This document shows, in pieces, positions 36,801-48,207 of a stretch of DNA of 64,000 bases. A program made the translations under genes and the position numbers. The notes under the pieces were generated by a model. The model was not told the DNA's origin. It did not search any database and saw only the letters and a program-made list of their open reading frames with translations. The DNA is from Phallusia fumigata (Eukaryota > Chordata > Ascidiacea > Phlebobranchia > Ascidiidae): NCBI GenBank assembly GCA_008931825.1, contig QXVZ01020046.1, forward strand, positions 66,527-130,526, read 5' to 3'. Numbering within the stretch: the first letter of the stretch is position 1; every line of letters starts with the position of its first letter.

Positions 36801-39800
36801 GTGTTTTATTGCTGTTTACTGGCAAGACCTTTTCAAACTTTTGCAAACTAAGGAAATTTGCTTGTTTTGGTCATGGTTGCAAATGAAATACTCACGGCCT
36901 AACTATACGGTATATTGGTCGGATTTTTTCAATGTAATGTCAGACTAGTGAATTTCATTTGGTGTCTAATGAAAAAAAAAAATGAAAAAAAATTTCATTT
37001 TGTGTCTATTGACAGTCGTTTTATTGCAGCAGTCTAACAAAATGGTACTTTTTATCATTTGTACTTAAGTTGTTTTTAAAATTATTTTTAATTCGTTGAA
37101 ATATTACCGTAGATGTTTCTTGATGCAAGCAACTGTTACTCCATCCAAATACAATGCACTGAACGTATTTTAACGCGTCCACGGCCTATTATCATGACGC
37201 AATGACGATTTCATTTTCCGTCTATATATAGACGTTCGGATTCTACGGTAGTCGCGAAATCGTCTATATATAGACGCTCGGGGTGGAAAGTCTGCCTTAC
37301 AACAATCCTGTCTAGTGCAGTCTGCTAAATCCAAAACCAACGCAAGAACAGAAAAATCACTGTAACCTTTGATTTTAGATAATTCCTGACGACAACGACT
37401 CACCCAGATTAAAGACGACTGGTAATCTTGATCCGTTCCTGTTTGAAACCGAAGGAAATGGTTTTCAAATCGTTACGGTATCCGATGTTGGAGGTGTGGA
37501 GCCAGGATTTGCTGTCGATATAACGAAACGTAAATATCAGAACCCAACCTTTTTTTGCAATTTTTTAAACGCAAATGCAAAAATCTTTACATACTTACAT
37601 CTTTCAGGGCCACCTGACAACCCAGAAGTGTCTTGTCAGACACAAATCAAAATAAAGTGAGTACATTTTTATAAATATGGCTTTCTCGTTTTAAGTCTTT
37701 TACACATGCAGTACACATCGTAGCTCGTTTGGTAAAAGCACAAGCTTCGATTAGGATCAGGCAAAAGTCGTCTGTCATGAATGCTTGTCTGTACAGAAAT
37801 GTTTAGGCGAATGTTAAAAACCTGCAACTTTAGTTAATAAGCGCAAATACGTTTCCAGCTATGCTTTATAATAAGGCATAAAGCTATGACCTCCAAAATA
37901 CTGATGAGACAATTGATTTCCAAAGTATACACTCAATTAATCAAAACCCGTTATATGCGTTTCGCAAACGTGTTTTGCGTTTGAACGACGTAGACTTGAC
38001 AACACGAAGCTGTCAAACTTGACCTACGAAAGTGGAGACGCACTCTACATATCGAACAACAGACAAAACGACCTTGGAAGTATTTCAGGTTCATGTAAAG
38101 CTGAGGGCAGTTCACCGGTTTTTTTCTTCAACCTGACGGAATGTGAAGCAACATACTTAGTCAGTATACCAATGATTACATTTCTTAGTCCCAGGTTCAA
38201 TCATCGTTATTACCGAACACAAGTAATGCTAGTTCCACAGCTGTACATGGCCAAGATCACTAGACCTTGGAGTTATAAATGAAATAGGCCTTTACTACGT
38301 ATAAACATTGCGCTTTAACCTATGTAATACTTGCAAACAAACAGGTGCTCTCGCAGCTGTAAGAGAGATTACATGAAATTACTCAGAAACGAATATTTCA
38401 AACAATTTGATGTTTACACATTTGTTTATCTAGGAGAACGACGGCCGTTTGAACACCACTTTTTCTATCTGGAACTTTAAAGCAATGGATCCATCTCATT
38501 ATTTTCAACGTTTCGTATCTTACAATTTGAACATCACTTGTGACTTCAACGCCTCATATGCACTCCAATCTGTCTTCATCAAGCCCCAAATTCAGTCGGT
38601 TTATTATGTAGCAGAACCGATTAATAGTTTAGTTTGTTGTCGTCTTATGTAAAACATGTTTTTGTTCAACTCATGGTAAAGAATTTGCTTTCAAAGACAC
38701 ATTTGTTTTTAGGCATATTGGAACAGCCAGGGATTCGTTGTATGGAGAGTTTGAAATATCTTTCAACCTCTACAATGACAGCGGATTTACTTCTGCTTTG
38801 GTCGAAAATTCACAAGTTATTGTTCCAGATTACATTTTCGGCCAAGTCAAGCTTGATAAAATTCCATTGGCATTCGATGACTTTGTTGTTCAGGTGGGTT
38901 TGCTGAGGCTGAGTACAAAATCAAGTTTACCGATAGGTTACATCCCGCATAATTCTGCCCAGAATCCAACGTTGGGGACAGACACCGAATAGGGACATTT
39001 ATGAACCAAATACCAGCATTCTTTATAAACCCAAGCAAAGGGCCTGTGTATGGTATATATATTACATAGGCCCTTTGCTTGGGTAGTATATACTAACTGA
39101 AAAAATCATTGAAATTATATTTTATTCCGATTTCTCTTTTGCAAATTTCTCACGGACCCATTAGTGTCTTATCACGGTCATTTACAATTTACCTGCTTTT
39201 AGTCATTTTTCTCATTTAAGATGAAGGATTGCTGGGCAACGCGAACAGATAACTCCAGTGGCGCCCCTTCATACCCCATCATTGAAAACGGGTGAGACAC
39301 AACTGTTAGGCTACAAAACTAGTACAAGAATTCTGTTTGGTAAACATAATTTAGTACGTCCCCTTTTCAGGCATTAGCGAACTTTATAAATACATCCTTG
39401 TTCCTGAAACCTTAGAAAAAGGACGTCTGTAAGGAGAGCTGTGTAGTTTCCCTTTCAATCTCTTAAATAAACAATTTCCGAATACAAAACCCATCTTCTT
39501 TGGGCAAAGTTATTGCACAAATATCCGAAGTGTTTTAATCAAGGGATTAGAAACAAAGAATTTTCCGAATACGAATCTGCACCAGAATATTTTTATGTCT
39601 GTATATGGGCCGAGCGCCTTTGACCATATTTGGCCAAGTGCTCGCCATTGGCCTTAATTGCCCGTAAAAATAATTTTAGATGTAAGGCGCCACCCAGTGG
39701 AAGCGAACCATCTGACAAGAAGGAGATTTTGCAAAACTACGAAGCAAATTGCGCTGCGTTTAAGTTCCAAAGTTTCCTGTGGACCAACTTTATTGACGCT

Positions 39801-40507
39801 GAGCAAGCCATCTATGTTCACTGCGACATCACCATCTGCCAGAATTCTACTGGACTCTGCCCTGGCAAAGTTGGTATTTTCCCCAATGAAAAAATGTTTG
39901 ACAACTAAATGATATCAAACAATCATTAGCTGGACTTTGCCGAATTTATATACTACTTTATTAAGTTTTTTCAGAATTGTGTTGAGCGAAAGAGGCGGGC
40001 TTTAGGAGAAAATGATTACCACCGTCTGTCTGCAGGACCATTTCGTATGGTAAAAACAGAGAGCTTCGATGGTGATGGTAGGGTTAATATTTTTTCTATT
40101 GCATAGAGTTAACATACAACATCAGAGAAATAAAAAATCTGTTGCTGCAGCGTACTTTTTGCAACCGACGCTTTGTTGACGTCGCATTGTTACAATGACT
40201 GTAACAGCTCTACCGAGTATAGTGTGATGATAACAAATATGGCGATGGCCTTAAGAAATTAGTACAACGGAATTTCTTTTGAAAGGCTGGTTTCATGTTT
40301 GTAGTGAATTCCTTTGAGGCGTACGTTTTTAGCAATTCCTGATTACCTGTTTACCTGTTTGTTTAATGTCTTTCTTCAGATGTAGAAGATGAGGAGGTCT
40401 TGGAAGAAAACGTCGACTTGTCGTATATTGCAGCATTTGCCTTAATCGCTGTGCTCTTATTATTGATAATCTACGTCCTCACTGCGATACTTGCCAAGAA
40501 AATGTAG
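33866..40507 (+). CDS. CUB and zona-pellucida domain membrane protein, paralogue 2
   Basis: Thirteen exons: 33866-33914, 35172-35335, 35517-35661, 36078-36262, 37379-37529, 37608-37656, 37994-38159, 38434-38594, 38713-38893, 39221-39291, 39680-39869, 39975-40077, 40380-40507; 1743 bp, 580 aa, with consistent phases. Signal peptide MYRWLIISLGLMLTG; N-terminal region with CTTYEWKFKA and GRIDQYQIGPVL; CUB domain (CGTTIIE, ICIWNY, FVFDFSSFDYEDTFDFLY, GFAVDI); ZP domain (VSCQTQ, LTECEATY, ITCDFN, KDCWATR, NGCKAPPS, VHCDITIC); furin-type RKRR followed by GPFRMVK; a TM helix (AAFALIAVLLLLIIYVL) and the short tail AKKM. The family (CUZD1/DMBT1-like CUB-ZP proteins) makes secreted or membrane-released extracellular polymers. 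It points away from paralogue 1, with the FGFR-like gene between them. Donor at 38595 is GTCGGT, chosen because only it keeps phase and it is shared by both paralogues. Confidence 0.91.
36612..37290. mobile_element. Candidate MITE in intron 4 of CUB-ZP paralogue 2
   Basis: About 680 bp bounded by inverted CTTTCCACCCCG (left 36614-36625; right as CGGGGTGGAAAG at 37279-37290). The right part carries two copies of the palindrome CGTCTATATATAGACG at 37219-37234 and 37261-37276. TTAA precedes the left end (36608-36611) but not the right, so a piggyBac-type origin is suggestive only. No transposase seen. Confidence 0.5.
39029..39084 (+). other. 22-bp perfect hairpin in intron 9 of CUB-ZP paralogue 2 (possible pre-miRNA)
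   Basis: The arms 39029-39050 (starts ACCCAAGCAAAGGGCCT) and 39063-39084 (ends AGGCCCTTTGCTTGGGT) pair over 22 positions with a single G-U and a 12-base AT-rich loop. Geometry is like a short pre-miRNA, but full pairing without bulges also fits a small inverted-repeat element. The intron is 38894-39220, too long for a simple mirtron. Confidence 0.45.
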
Positions 40508-41690
40508 AGTTTCCAGGCACTGGGGTAAACGAAAGCAATGGTAAATTCGGAAGTTTATTTACACCAATCCGTGCAAAACCTTGACTCCATCTCAAAGCGT
40601 TTACCCCTTTCATTTTTTGTACAGAGATGTTTTACCGCCATTTGAAAAAAAACACGTTTGCCTGCCTGCAAGCTTCAAATTTGTTGGTGTGCATGCAAAG
40701 TGAAAATATGTCACAGCGATTTAGTACGATAGAAATTGTCTTCTGTAGCCTAAGTCTAAGTATGTTACCGTTGTTGTTTTACGAATGGCTTGTGTGTTAG
40801 AACATTGTTTACACGCATACTCAAGTAAAAAAATATCTACAAATCATTTTCCTGGATGTTGTAGTCTGTAGCTATTCAAAGGTTTTCAAGTTAATTCGAT
40901 GATTAACCGCAAATAAGAGGGCGGATGTCTCCCAATACACACGAAGAACGCGTGAAGTCTAAAAAGTCTTGCTTTACTTTGTGACGTGTAATTTATAAAC
41001 AAACGGACAATAAAAATATCTTAATTCTGTTTCGCATCAACGATTTCTGCAACCTTATACCTGGCTATTACAAGCCTTAATTGTGACAAATGAAACACGA
41101 CAGGACAAGTACCTAGACATCTACAGTTTGCGTATGCACGTAACGTTTTTCGATGTCAGAGAGGTAAAGCGTTAAATATTAAATCGCAGAGAGAGGGTAG
41201 AGCATAGGGATTACTTACAACTTGGTGTCTTTTCATTCAAGTTTATCCCTCATCTGATCAATAAACGTATGTACAGTTTTGGCCAGAAGCCCATTCTGAA
41301 GAAAAATAAATGTTTTTTTTTTATTCCTTAACATAAGCGAGGGAGCAAATTTTTGTCGGTCAAAGAGAAGCATAAGTCACAGCAGCTTGGTAATGTCCAA
41401 AACAATACGTATGGAAGAAAAAAAAAACGTACCAACGCATGCGCTTTAATAAACGTCTCGCAAATAAATTTTGTACACCGATATCTGCAGGAAGTTTTGT
41501 ATCCGTAGACTCAGAAAAACATTTTTTTTATCAAGCAGTGTATTTTGTATGGGTAGAACTATAACGGTTGGCAACCACTGGGGCCACAGTTGGCACGCGA
41601 GGGAATTTTTCATAGAACACCAAGTGCTTACAGAGTTCACATACAGTTTTTGAGTCAATGAAGTTAAGTGTTAAGTTTAAACTGAAAAAC
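40508..41690. other. 3' flank of CUB-ZP paralogue 2 and intergenic
   Basis: No supported exon; AT-rich with several AATAAA-like signals (for instance near 41010). Two overlapping open frames on opposite strands at 41.45-41.66 kb show no domain. Confidence 0.4.
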
Positions 41691-41694
41691 ATGA

Positions 41695-41985
41695 TCCAAA
41701 ATGTGTTTGCGGTATATAAGCATGGCGTATTATCGCACCAAAGAATGGAAATTATATCAAATAACTGTACAAAATGCTGTGGAAGTTATGGAGAAAGCTT
41801 TTGAAAGTGATGTGGGAAAATACAGAGTTTACGCTGTATGTTTGAACAGCTTTTGTTTGGTACAAAAGAACCAGACAATGAATTAGCTTGCGAATACTAC
41901 AAGCAAGCAATTCAAAATATCAAAACTGTTGAAGATGGCAGCAAGGCACTGTTACAATCGGATGTGGAAACATTAATCCTTTGTG
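41695..41985 (+). pseudogene. Decayed copy of the TPR-like 3' end of the kinase gene
   Basis: Closely resembles the final coding part of the kinase-TPR gene at 46627-46915: AYYRTKEWKLYQ matches AYYHTEEWKLDQ, KYRVYAVCLN matches KYRVYAICLN, and ELACEYYKQAIQN matches ELACKYYKQAIQN. The frame breaks after VCLNSF: the first part runs to a stop near 41884 and the rest continues in another frame from about 41838. The copy stops near 41985, before the true C-terminus. No kinase domain precedes it. It reads as the tail of a second kinase-TPR copy that has otherwise been lost. Confidence 0.75.
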
Positions 41986-42087
41986 ATTGCAGTTCGTGTA
42001 TAACCTTTTCTGTGCTTGTTATGGGTCATTGTTTTTATCTGTTTTATTTCTTTGTTTCTTTATCTCTTTTTTTCTGTATAACGTAAG

Positions 42088-42272
42088 CTTTTCCCATGTT
42101 TTGGGCAAGAAAGTGTCCAAATTTAAATTTTCACACATGATAGATGGATATCTGAAGTTGTGCACTGACAACTTTTTACCCCAGATATTATTGTTAAATC
42201 TTAACAAAGCATCATCGATAATTCCCACGCACTTGCCACAAGAAGTTTTGGAATTAAAACACTCATTTTTGT
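42088..42272 (+). other. Possible orphan exon, LRR-like
   Basis: A T-rich tract with acceptor-like ...taacgtaag ends at 42087 and a clean gtaagt donor follows 42272. In between is one open frame including KFKFSHMIDGYLKLC and LPQILLLNLNKAS, then IPTHLPQEVLELKHSF, which has the Leu spacing of leucine-rich repeats. I find no neighbouring exons to join it to. It could be an exon of an unseen gene, a remnant, or chance. Confidence 0.25.
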
Positions 42273-42933
42273 AAGTTATGAAAACAGAAGTTCAACTTCG
42301 ATAGAGTAAAACGGTGCTGTTGTTCCAAAGGAGTACAAGGTCCTTTGTTTAATAATCGGTCTTACCGCACGGAAAAATGCCATGCAGGTGCATCTAATGC
42401 TGTGTTTGACCCGATAGCTCCAGTGGTTACCCTGCTAGCCCCGTTGTGGAAAGTGGTCAGATTACTATTATGTTTTGTGGACAGTTTGTAAACAGTTGTT
42501 TTGGTACATTGGTGTTTTTTCAAATAACCCTAACAGTTACCCAAATACGCTTTTAAAATAGATTAATTTGGTAAACTATGTGGCAGTTGACTTCCAAGCT
42601 CTTTCAAAATTTGCAGGTTGAGCCATAGTTTGGTATAATAAGCAATTCCTTTTGAATTAAATTAAATACAAATATCTGCACCTTTTCAGTGCACATATTC
42701 ATGGTGCCTACAATTAATTTGCAACCTTGCGTCTGTAGGGATTTATGTGTTTCTGCTTGTAGAAATAATCATGTCGTTAAAAGCTTATGTAACGGTGGGA
42801 CCCAATGTAAAAAAGTACTGCATATATATTCGTTTTTGAATCATATAAAAAATTTGCGCTTGAGTTAGAAAACATGCCCCATTGTTTAACTGAGCAAAAC
42901 AAAAGGTCAAAAACTCTACCTATTGGTTCAGGT
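42273..42933. other. Gene-free stretch
   Basis: AT-rich, no ORF or repeat I can support between the possible orphan exon and the hAT MITE. Confidence 0.4.
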
Positions 42934-43154
42934 CAGGGTTTCCCAAACTAGGGGTCGCGACCCTTCACGAGTTCAACAATTTTCCACAAACTGTTGCATA
43001 AGTAAAATTAATATATGATTTTGCTTTCTAGTAACTTAGTACTCTTTTAACAAATGTTATATATTCAGCTGCCTTTTTCCGCCAAACTTTAAGGGTCGCA
43101 GAAAAATGTTAGAAATCAAAAGGGGTCGCAGACCATAAAGTTTGGGGAGCCCTG
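42934..43154. mobile_element. hAT-type MITE, second family
   Basis: 221 bp with inverted ends CAGGGTTTCCCAAACT (left) and CAGGGCTCCCCAAACT (right, reverse strand), 14 of 16 matching. The 8-bp flanks gttcaggt (42926-42933) and gtttaggt (43155-43162) match at 7 of 8. Next to both ends is a shared ggggtcgc block. The terminal sequence and 8-bp duplication are hAT hallmarks; the internal sequence is unrelated to the MITE at 9499-9816. Confidence 0.87.
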
Positions 43155-43174
43155 GTTTAGGTAATAAACCAAGA

Positions 43175-43290
43175 CTACCACGCAAGAATGTTTAAATAGC
43201 AATAGCCGCAAAAGGACTTACCAGAGTGCAATTTGAAACCATTAGCATAAACATTAACTTATGGACTTGCACATAAAGATCCGGGATTGA
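43175..43290. repeat. Segment also found at 48735-48850
   Basis: Shares with 48.7 kb the ordered blocks CTACCACGC, AAAAG, an ATTTGAAAC-ATTAGCATAAAC block and ATGGACTTGCAC, then CATTGATTCCAT. Both copies lie downstream of a kinase-TPR 3' end (one decayed, one intact), which fits a local segmental duplication. Confidence 0.6.
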
Positions 43291-43445
43291 TTTAGATCAA
43301 CATTTGCCTATATTTCATTGATTCCATGCATTCATTATAGTCCAAAAACGAGTATATATTTTTACTAAATTGCTTTGGTGTGATTTCTATTTTTTACGAC
43401 CAACATTGAAACGCCAAACGCACTATAGTGTTAATTTTGCTATTG

Positions 43446-46400
43446 ATGGCGCCAAGGAGCAAAATTATCGACCTTTCAGAACCTTCAACTCTGGCAAAAA
43501 AATATAAGCAGTATTTACGTATAGTGGAGAAGATATTTAATGAAATTGCAAAGTTGTTTTTCGGTCATCAACCACAATGACCATAACCACACAATCATTT
43601 TTAAATCAATCAAAAGGGAGTGTGGATTTTATAAACCTACAGCAGCACTCTATTAAAGTAAAATTTTAAATGAAGATCACGTACGCTACGTTACCAGATA
43701 TCACTGTCTATCTGATGTTGTGGGTTCGAATCCCAGCAGGGATCAACTTTTGTACATCTTTCTACAGAACGACGCACGGAAATGTTCATAAATTTGTAAA
43801 AAATGTCCTCAGTTTCAGCTAAATTATTTGTTTCTTCGTTCTGATATCTGGTGGCTGACTGCAACAGGATTAAGCTATTCAAGTGACCAGATATCAAATA
43901 TTTGGACATAAAGAATATCATCTAATGGTCAAGTATGCGACACAATTGATTACACAGGTCCTTGTGTATTAACAATTATATATAGTCCTGCTGTTCGCGT
44001 TTGTACAAAGATAGATAACTGCAAGGCCTGAAGCAGGCGATTTAGGGATGGTCTCGCATGGAGTTGTGAGACTTGCTACTCACCAAGTCATCGGCCCAGT
44101 TGCAATCAAGTGCTTTTCTGTTAGTCATGACAAAGATATTGAAGAGCAGTAAGTACACTAAGAACACAAACATGTTTGACGTAACTGTCCTGCACGAAAT
44201 TTCATTCTGTTTATGAGACCCAAAATCAGTGATACCAATTAACTGTTGTATGTCGGTTAGAAATTATTGCTTTTTTCCATGTGTTGTACAAAATTTCATG
44301 TGTTTAAGTGAGTCAGAAATTTAGTTTTTTGCTTATTTGCAGAGTCAAAAATGAACTGACAATTCTTCAAAAATCCAACAACGATAACACCGTTCGTGTT
44401 TACGGGTGGACGAAGTGGGAAGGAGCAATGGGAATCGTAATGGAATACTGCCACAATGGAAACCTCAAGGACATGCTGTTGGAACCAAAACGTAAAACTG
44501 TCGGTTCCAGTCCTGCTTCAAATGTGCACAGAAACAGCAAGAGGTCTGGCTAACATCCACAACTTCAGTAAGGAGAAACGCATGGTGCATTCCGATATCA
44601 AACCTGGAAACGTTTTACTCACCAAAGAGTTGCACTGCAAGCTATCTGATTTCGGAGGCACGAAGTTGTGTAGTTACACCAGGTCCATCGCATCAACATC
44701 AAATCCTCAACGTGATCAATATACTTTGGCTTACACCGCTCCAGAAGTTCTCTGCCAACCGGATCTTCCTCTAAGAAAAGAACAAGATACCTATGGATTC
44801 GGAGTGTCGACTCACATGATTTTGACCCGACAGTATCCATTCAACACAACATCCGATGTTTTTGTGGCAGCAGTAAAATCAGGAAGTCGACCAAGCACTG
44901 CAAATATCGATAAACTGAAGCAAGGGCTGAACCGACGAGATTTGGAAAGCGTTCAGCTGATGGAAGCTGAAATGCAAAAATGCTGGCAACAAAATCCACT
45001 AGATCGCCCAGATATGTTGGATGTAAAAAATCGACTGGAAACGCAGCTAGCAAAGTACACAACGGTTGATGTGCTTGGTGACGTCATCGGCGCGATAAAA
45101 CAACTGAACGTCAACGACCCACTGATCAACATAGGGGAGAAGGTCTTACTTTCAAATTTTTCTCCACAAAGTCGATCATTCATTGGTTTCCAGAATCCAA
45201 GAAAATCGCCTAATGTGCTTGCGGCCAAAGGTATATCGTTGCAATTATTACTTATACATCTTAGGTTAGTATTTTTTGTTTTGATTGTAGATGCTGCGCA
45301 GTTGAAATTAGATTCTGCGGTCAAAGAAATCTTTCCAACGCAAAGTACGTCCTGTGGTAAAATGTTAATGTTTGCTCTGTTGCGTAATCTGGAGATGTTT
45401 TGACGACTGAAAACGCACAAAAACAGCTTTGGGTTTAAATTAAAGCAATGATTAAAAGATTCGTTAGATGACCCACACAAACTGCACAGCACATCACATT
45501 GCGCACCTACATTGCACGAAACAATGTAAAGGCGCACAAACAGACATTGAAATGATATTTACCGAGTCAACAAACACCGTCTAGTGTGTGGCCTTTGAAG
45601 GGGAAAACACTTTAAAACAAAAACGGGAGCAGTTCAAAGGATTAAACTATGACACACAACTATACCGACAATTAAGCGAGTAGTTTTGTTTCGACAACAG
45701 CGCCATCTTCAAAGACAGAACAACAGCAACCGCAAAATACCTTAGTCTGAGCTGTCGGCTATGCGCGCCTTGTTGCTGTTGCACTGATTGGGATAAATGC
45801 ACAATAGGTTGGCAGCAAACAGGTTAGAGGAGGCAAGTGTAAAGTACCAAGTGAAAACAAAAGCGTGCCACTTTAAACTGGCGTTACCAATAAATTCACT
45901 TACAAAACATAAAAATAACGCTTAGAGGCATTCTAGTGATGTTTATTATCCACGTTCAAACTGAAATAAACGCAATTGAGAAAAAAGCGAGAGAAATTAC
46001 GTCACAGGAAGAGAAAGGCGCGTGACGTTTTGTACGGTTCGGTAAAGCTTAATCAAGCATGTCAAGGGAAAAACTCCAAGTTGTCGCCACAGTAAATTAC
46101 TATTGGAAACAATACAGATGTTCAGATTACAAAAACAGTTCTATAACAAATATTTTTTTGGGCAGGTTGTGGTTGGCTATAGCCTATACGCGTACTTTAT
46201 ATTTTCAGCAAACGAAGCCTTTACTAAGATCCAAACGTACATCAACCTTGTGACCGCGGCTCAATATGACGATGTATTTCAAATCACAGATCAACTGCAA
46301 AAAATCATTGAAACTGACAAGTTTGCCTCCGCTGATGCATTGGAGATTTATGCTTTCAAGCTGAAAAAAGAAAAACAAGGTTTACTCGCCTCATTGTTCT

Positions 46401-46954
46401 TTTACTTGGCTGGAATTTTGTACATGAAAAAGCAAAACAAGACATACACCTTGGATGGATTCGACAGATGTGTTGTCAAAATTGACGACATCAGTAAGGA
46501 GATGATGGACAATAACTCATCAAACAAGGACATTGTGTTAAATCACAACGTTCCATACATGTGGAAACTAAGGGATCTGATTCAAGATTTGCAAGGTGTC
46601 GACATCAAAACCAGGACACTTAAAGAAGCGTGGTGTTTGTGGTATATAAACGAGGCGTATTATCACACAGAAGAATGGAAATTAGATCAAACAACATTAG
46701 AAATTGCAGTGGAACTTATGGATAAAGTTTTTGAAAGTGAAGTGGAAAAATACAGAGTTTACGCTATATGTTTGAACAACCTTGGTACGGCACACAAAAT
46801 GCAATCAAACAATGAATTAGCTTGCAAATATTACAAACAAGCAATTCAAAATCTCAAAACTGTTGATGATGGAAGCAGCGAGGCTACTATACGATCGGAT
46901 ATGGAATTATTCCAGAACAGTTTGCGAGTTGCTCAACTGGCGCTGATCGGTTAA
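43446..46954 (+). CDS. RIP-like (TKL) protein kinase with TPR-like C-terminus; one-base frame break
   Basis: Model: 43446-43563 (tentative first exon, MAPRSKIIDL), 44037-44148, 44343-45230, 45291-45344, 46209-46954. Removing one base gives 1917 bp, 638 aa, with all phases agreeing. Kinase landmarks: glycine loop GDLGMVSHG, VAIK with Lys codon 44108-44110, gatekeeper region MEYCHNG, catalytic loop HSDIKPGNVLL (44588 on), DFG at 44648, TAPEVL, and a C-lobe ending CWQQNPLDRP. HRD is HSD, so it is a non-RD kinase, as are many innate-immune kinases (IRAK/RIP type); substrate unknown. The last exon encodes about 245 aa of helical, TPR-like sequence (AYYHTEEWKL, AICLNNLGTA, CKYYKQAIQN). The frame changes in the AAAA run at 44487-44490, between MLLEP and VKLSVPVLLQ. 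A sequencing error, an allele or early decay are all possible. The first exon is the weakest part. Confidence 0.75.
43684..43745 (+). repeat. tRNA-like fragment (B-box only)
   Basis: GGGTTCGAATCCCAGCAGGGATC looks like a tRNA T-arm and acceptor 3' half, with a perfect B box GGTTCGAATCC. No A box, anticodon arm or matching 5' acceptor strand is seen upstream, so it is probably a truncated SINE or tRNA pseudogene. It lies in the proposed first intron of the kinase gene. Confidence 0.45.
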
Positions 46955-47811
46955 GTTCAATCTTGACGTTTTTTGTTTGCTTTTATCCTCTGTTGTGTTA
47001 ATTTGATCTTGTTTTACAAAAATTTATCTCCGTACAAGAAAGATGTGTAACATTTTTCGCGCAATCCGATAGTGAATAATTGGACTCTGTTGTAAATATT
47101 ATTGCTTTGTTGGCTTTGCATTTTATGTGTGTTCGTATCTGTACAAATTTGATTTGTAGGCCGATGTTGTAGTAGTGCATGGTGTTTTGTACTACGATTT
47201 TTACTCTAACTTTTGTGTTTAAAAACAGTCTTTGATTTTGCCGCGCTAAAGTTTGGATTCGCAGCATTTACTCGAAAACTATTAAATATAATCCAAAGAT
47301 GAAATCAGTCTCCAAGGATAGCAGCCTTATTGGCAGCTTTTACAATTTGCAACCAAATTTTGTTGACGTCCAATGTAAGTCACGAAATTCAAATTTTAAA
47401 TGGTCGAGCGCCTCAAACCCCCACTAGGCTAAGTGCTTTCACAGTCGTTCTCCCGTGTTCATAACAAATAAAAGGTTCTGATGAAAATACAAACACATAA
47501 AAGAGTTAACACGTCACAAAAATAACAAAAAGATAACATCTTTGAACCTTTTTCTGCAGCAAGAAAGACAAATGCAAGCCTATTAAAAAAGCAATACACA
47601 GTGGCAAGCTTGTATGTATTGTCTGCTGTTAGTTTTATAAAGTCAGCAATAAATGCAAAGTCAATTCATGTGACGGGAGAGCGCCGAAGCGAAGAATTTC
47701 AACTCGCACAATAGAATAAAAGCAGTTTGAAATCGTAGAAACGCATTTGTGTGCAAAACGTGGAAGCGAAAAGCCTTGTAGTCTTGCTTATGCTTTAAAA
47801 CTGCTTTTTGA
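46955..47811. other. 3' flank of the kinase-TPR gene
   Basis: AT-rich, no supported exon. It probably contains the 3' UTR of the kinase gene. Confidence 0.4.
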
Positions 47812-48162
47812 ATGTCGTTGCTATCAAACTTCAAACAAAACCATGTCATGATTATTGTTGTGTTAACATGCTTTTTTGGACGATATTTGCAGTTAAATGT
47901 AATCTCTTCTGACGTATGGGCACAGTGCTTGAAATGCTTTGTAGCAAACCAAGACTTGTTTCGCTTAACTGGGTTTACTAGTCAACAACTATACAACAAA
48001 AACATAAAGCCGGACTCGTCGTCCAAGTTTAGCACTAATTGCATCTTATTTTATTTATTGCAATGGATATCCTTAACTTTTAATCTTTGTTGCATATATC
48101 CATTGTTAATTTGGATAATGTGTGCCCTGAAACTGACTGGTTTTTCGAATGGAAGTAAATGA
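47812..48162 (+). CDS. Hypothetical 116-aa protein with hydrophobic ends
   Basis: An uninterrupted ATG frame with a signal-like N-terminus (MIIVVLTCFFG) and a hydrophobic C-terminus (LTFNLCCIYPLLIWIMCAL). No homologue or motif recognised and no clear splice or poly(A) context. In sequence this AT-rich a frame of this size can occur by chance. Confidence 0.2.
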   Translation: MSLLSNFKQNHVMIIVVLTCFFGRYLQLNVISSDVWAQCLKCFVANQDLFRLTGFTSQQLYNKNIKPDSSSKFSTNCILFYLLQWISLTFNLCCIYPLLIWIMCALKLTGFSNGSK

Positions 48163-48207
48163 AGTTAAATTGCGAAGCTATAGTTTAATATTTTAGATCG
48201 CTATTTT

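Noticed and set aside
43684-43745. Functional tRNA gene
   Set aside because: Only the T-arm half is present; no A box, anticodon arm or paired acceptor stem.
46059-46253. 64-codon plus ORF ahead of the TPR exon
   Set aside because: It lies in the last kinase intron and runs out of frame into the true exon at 46209.
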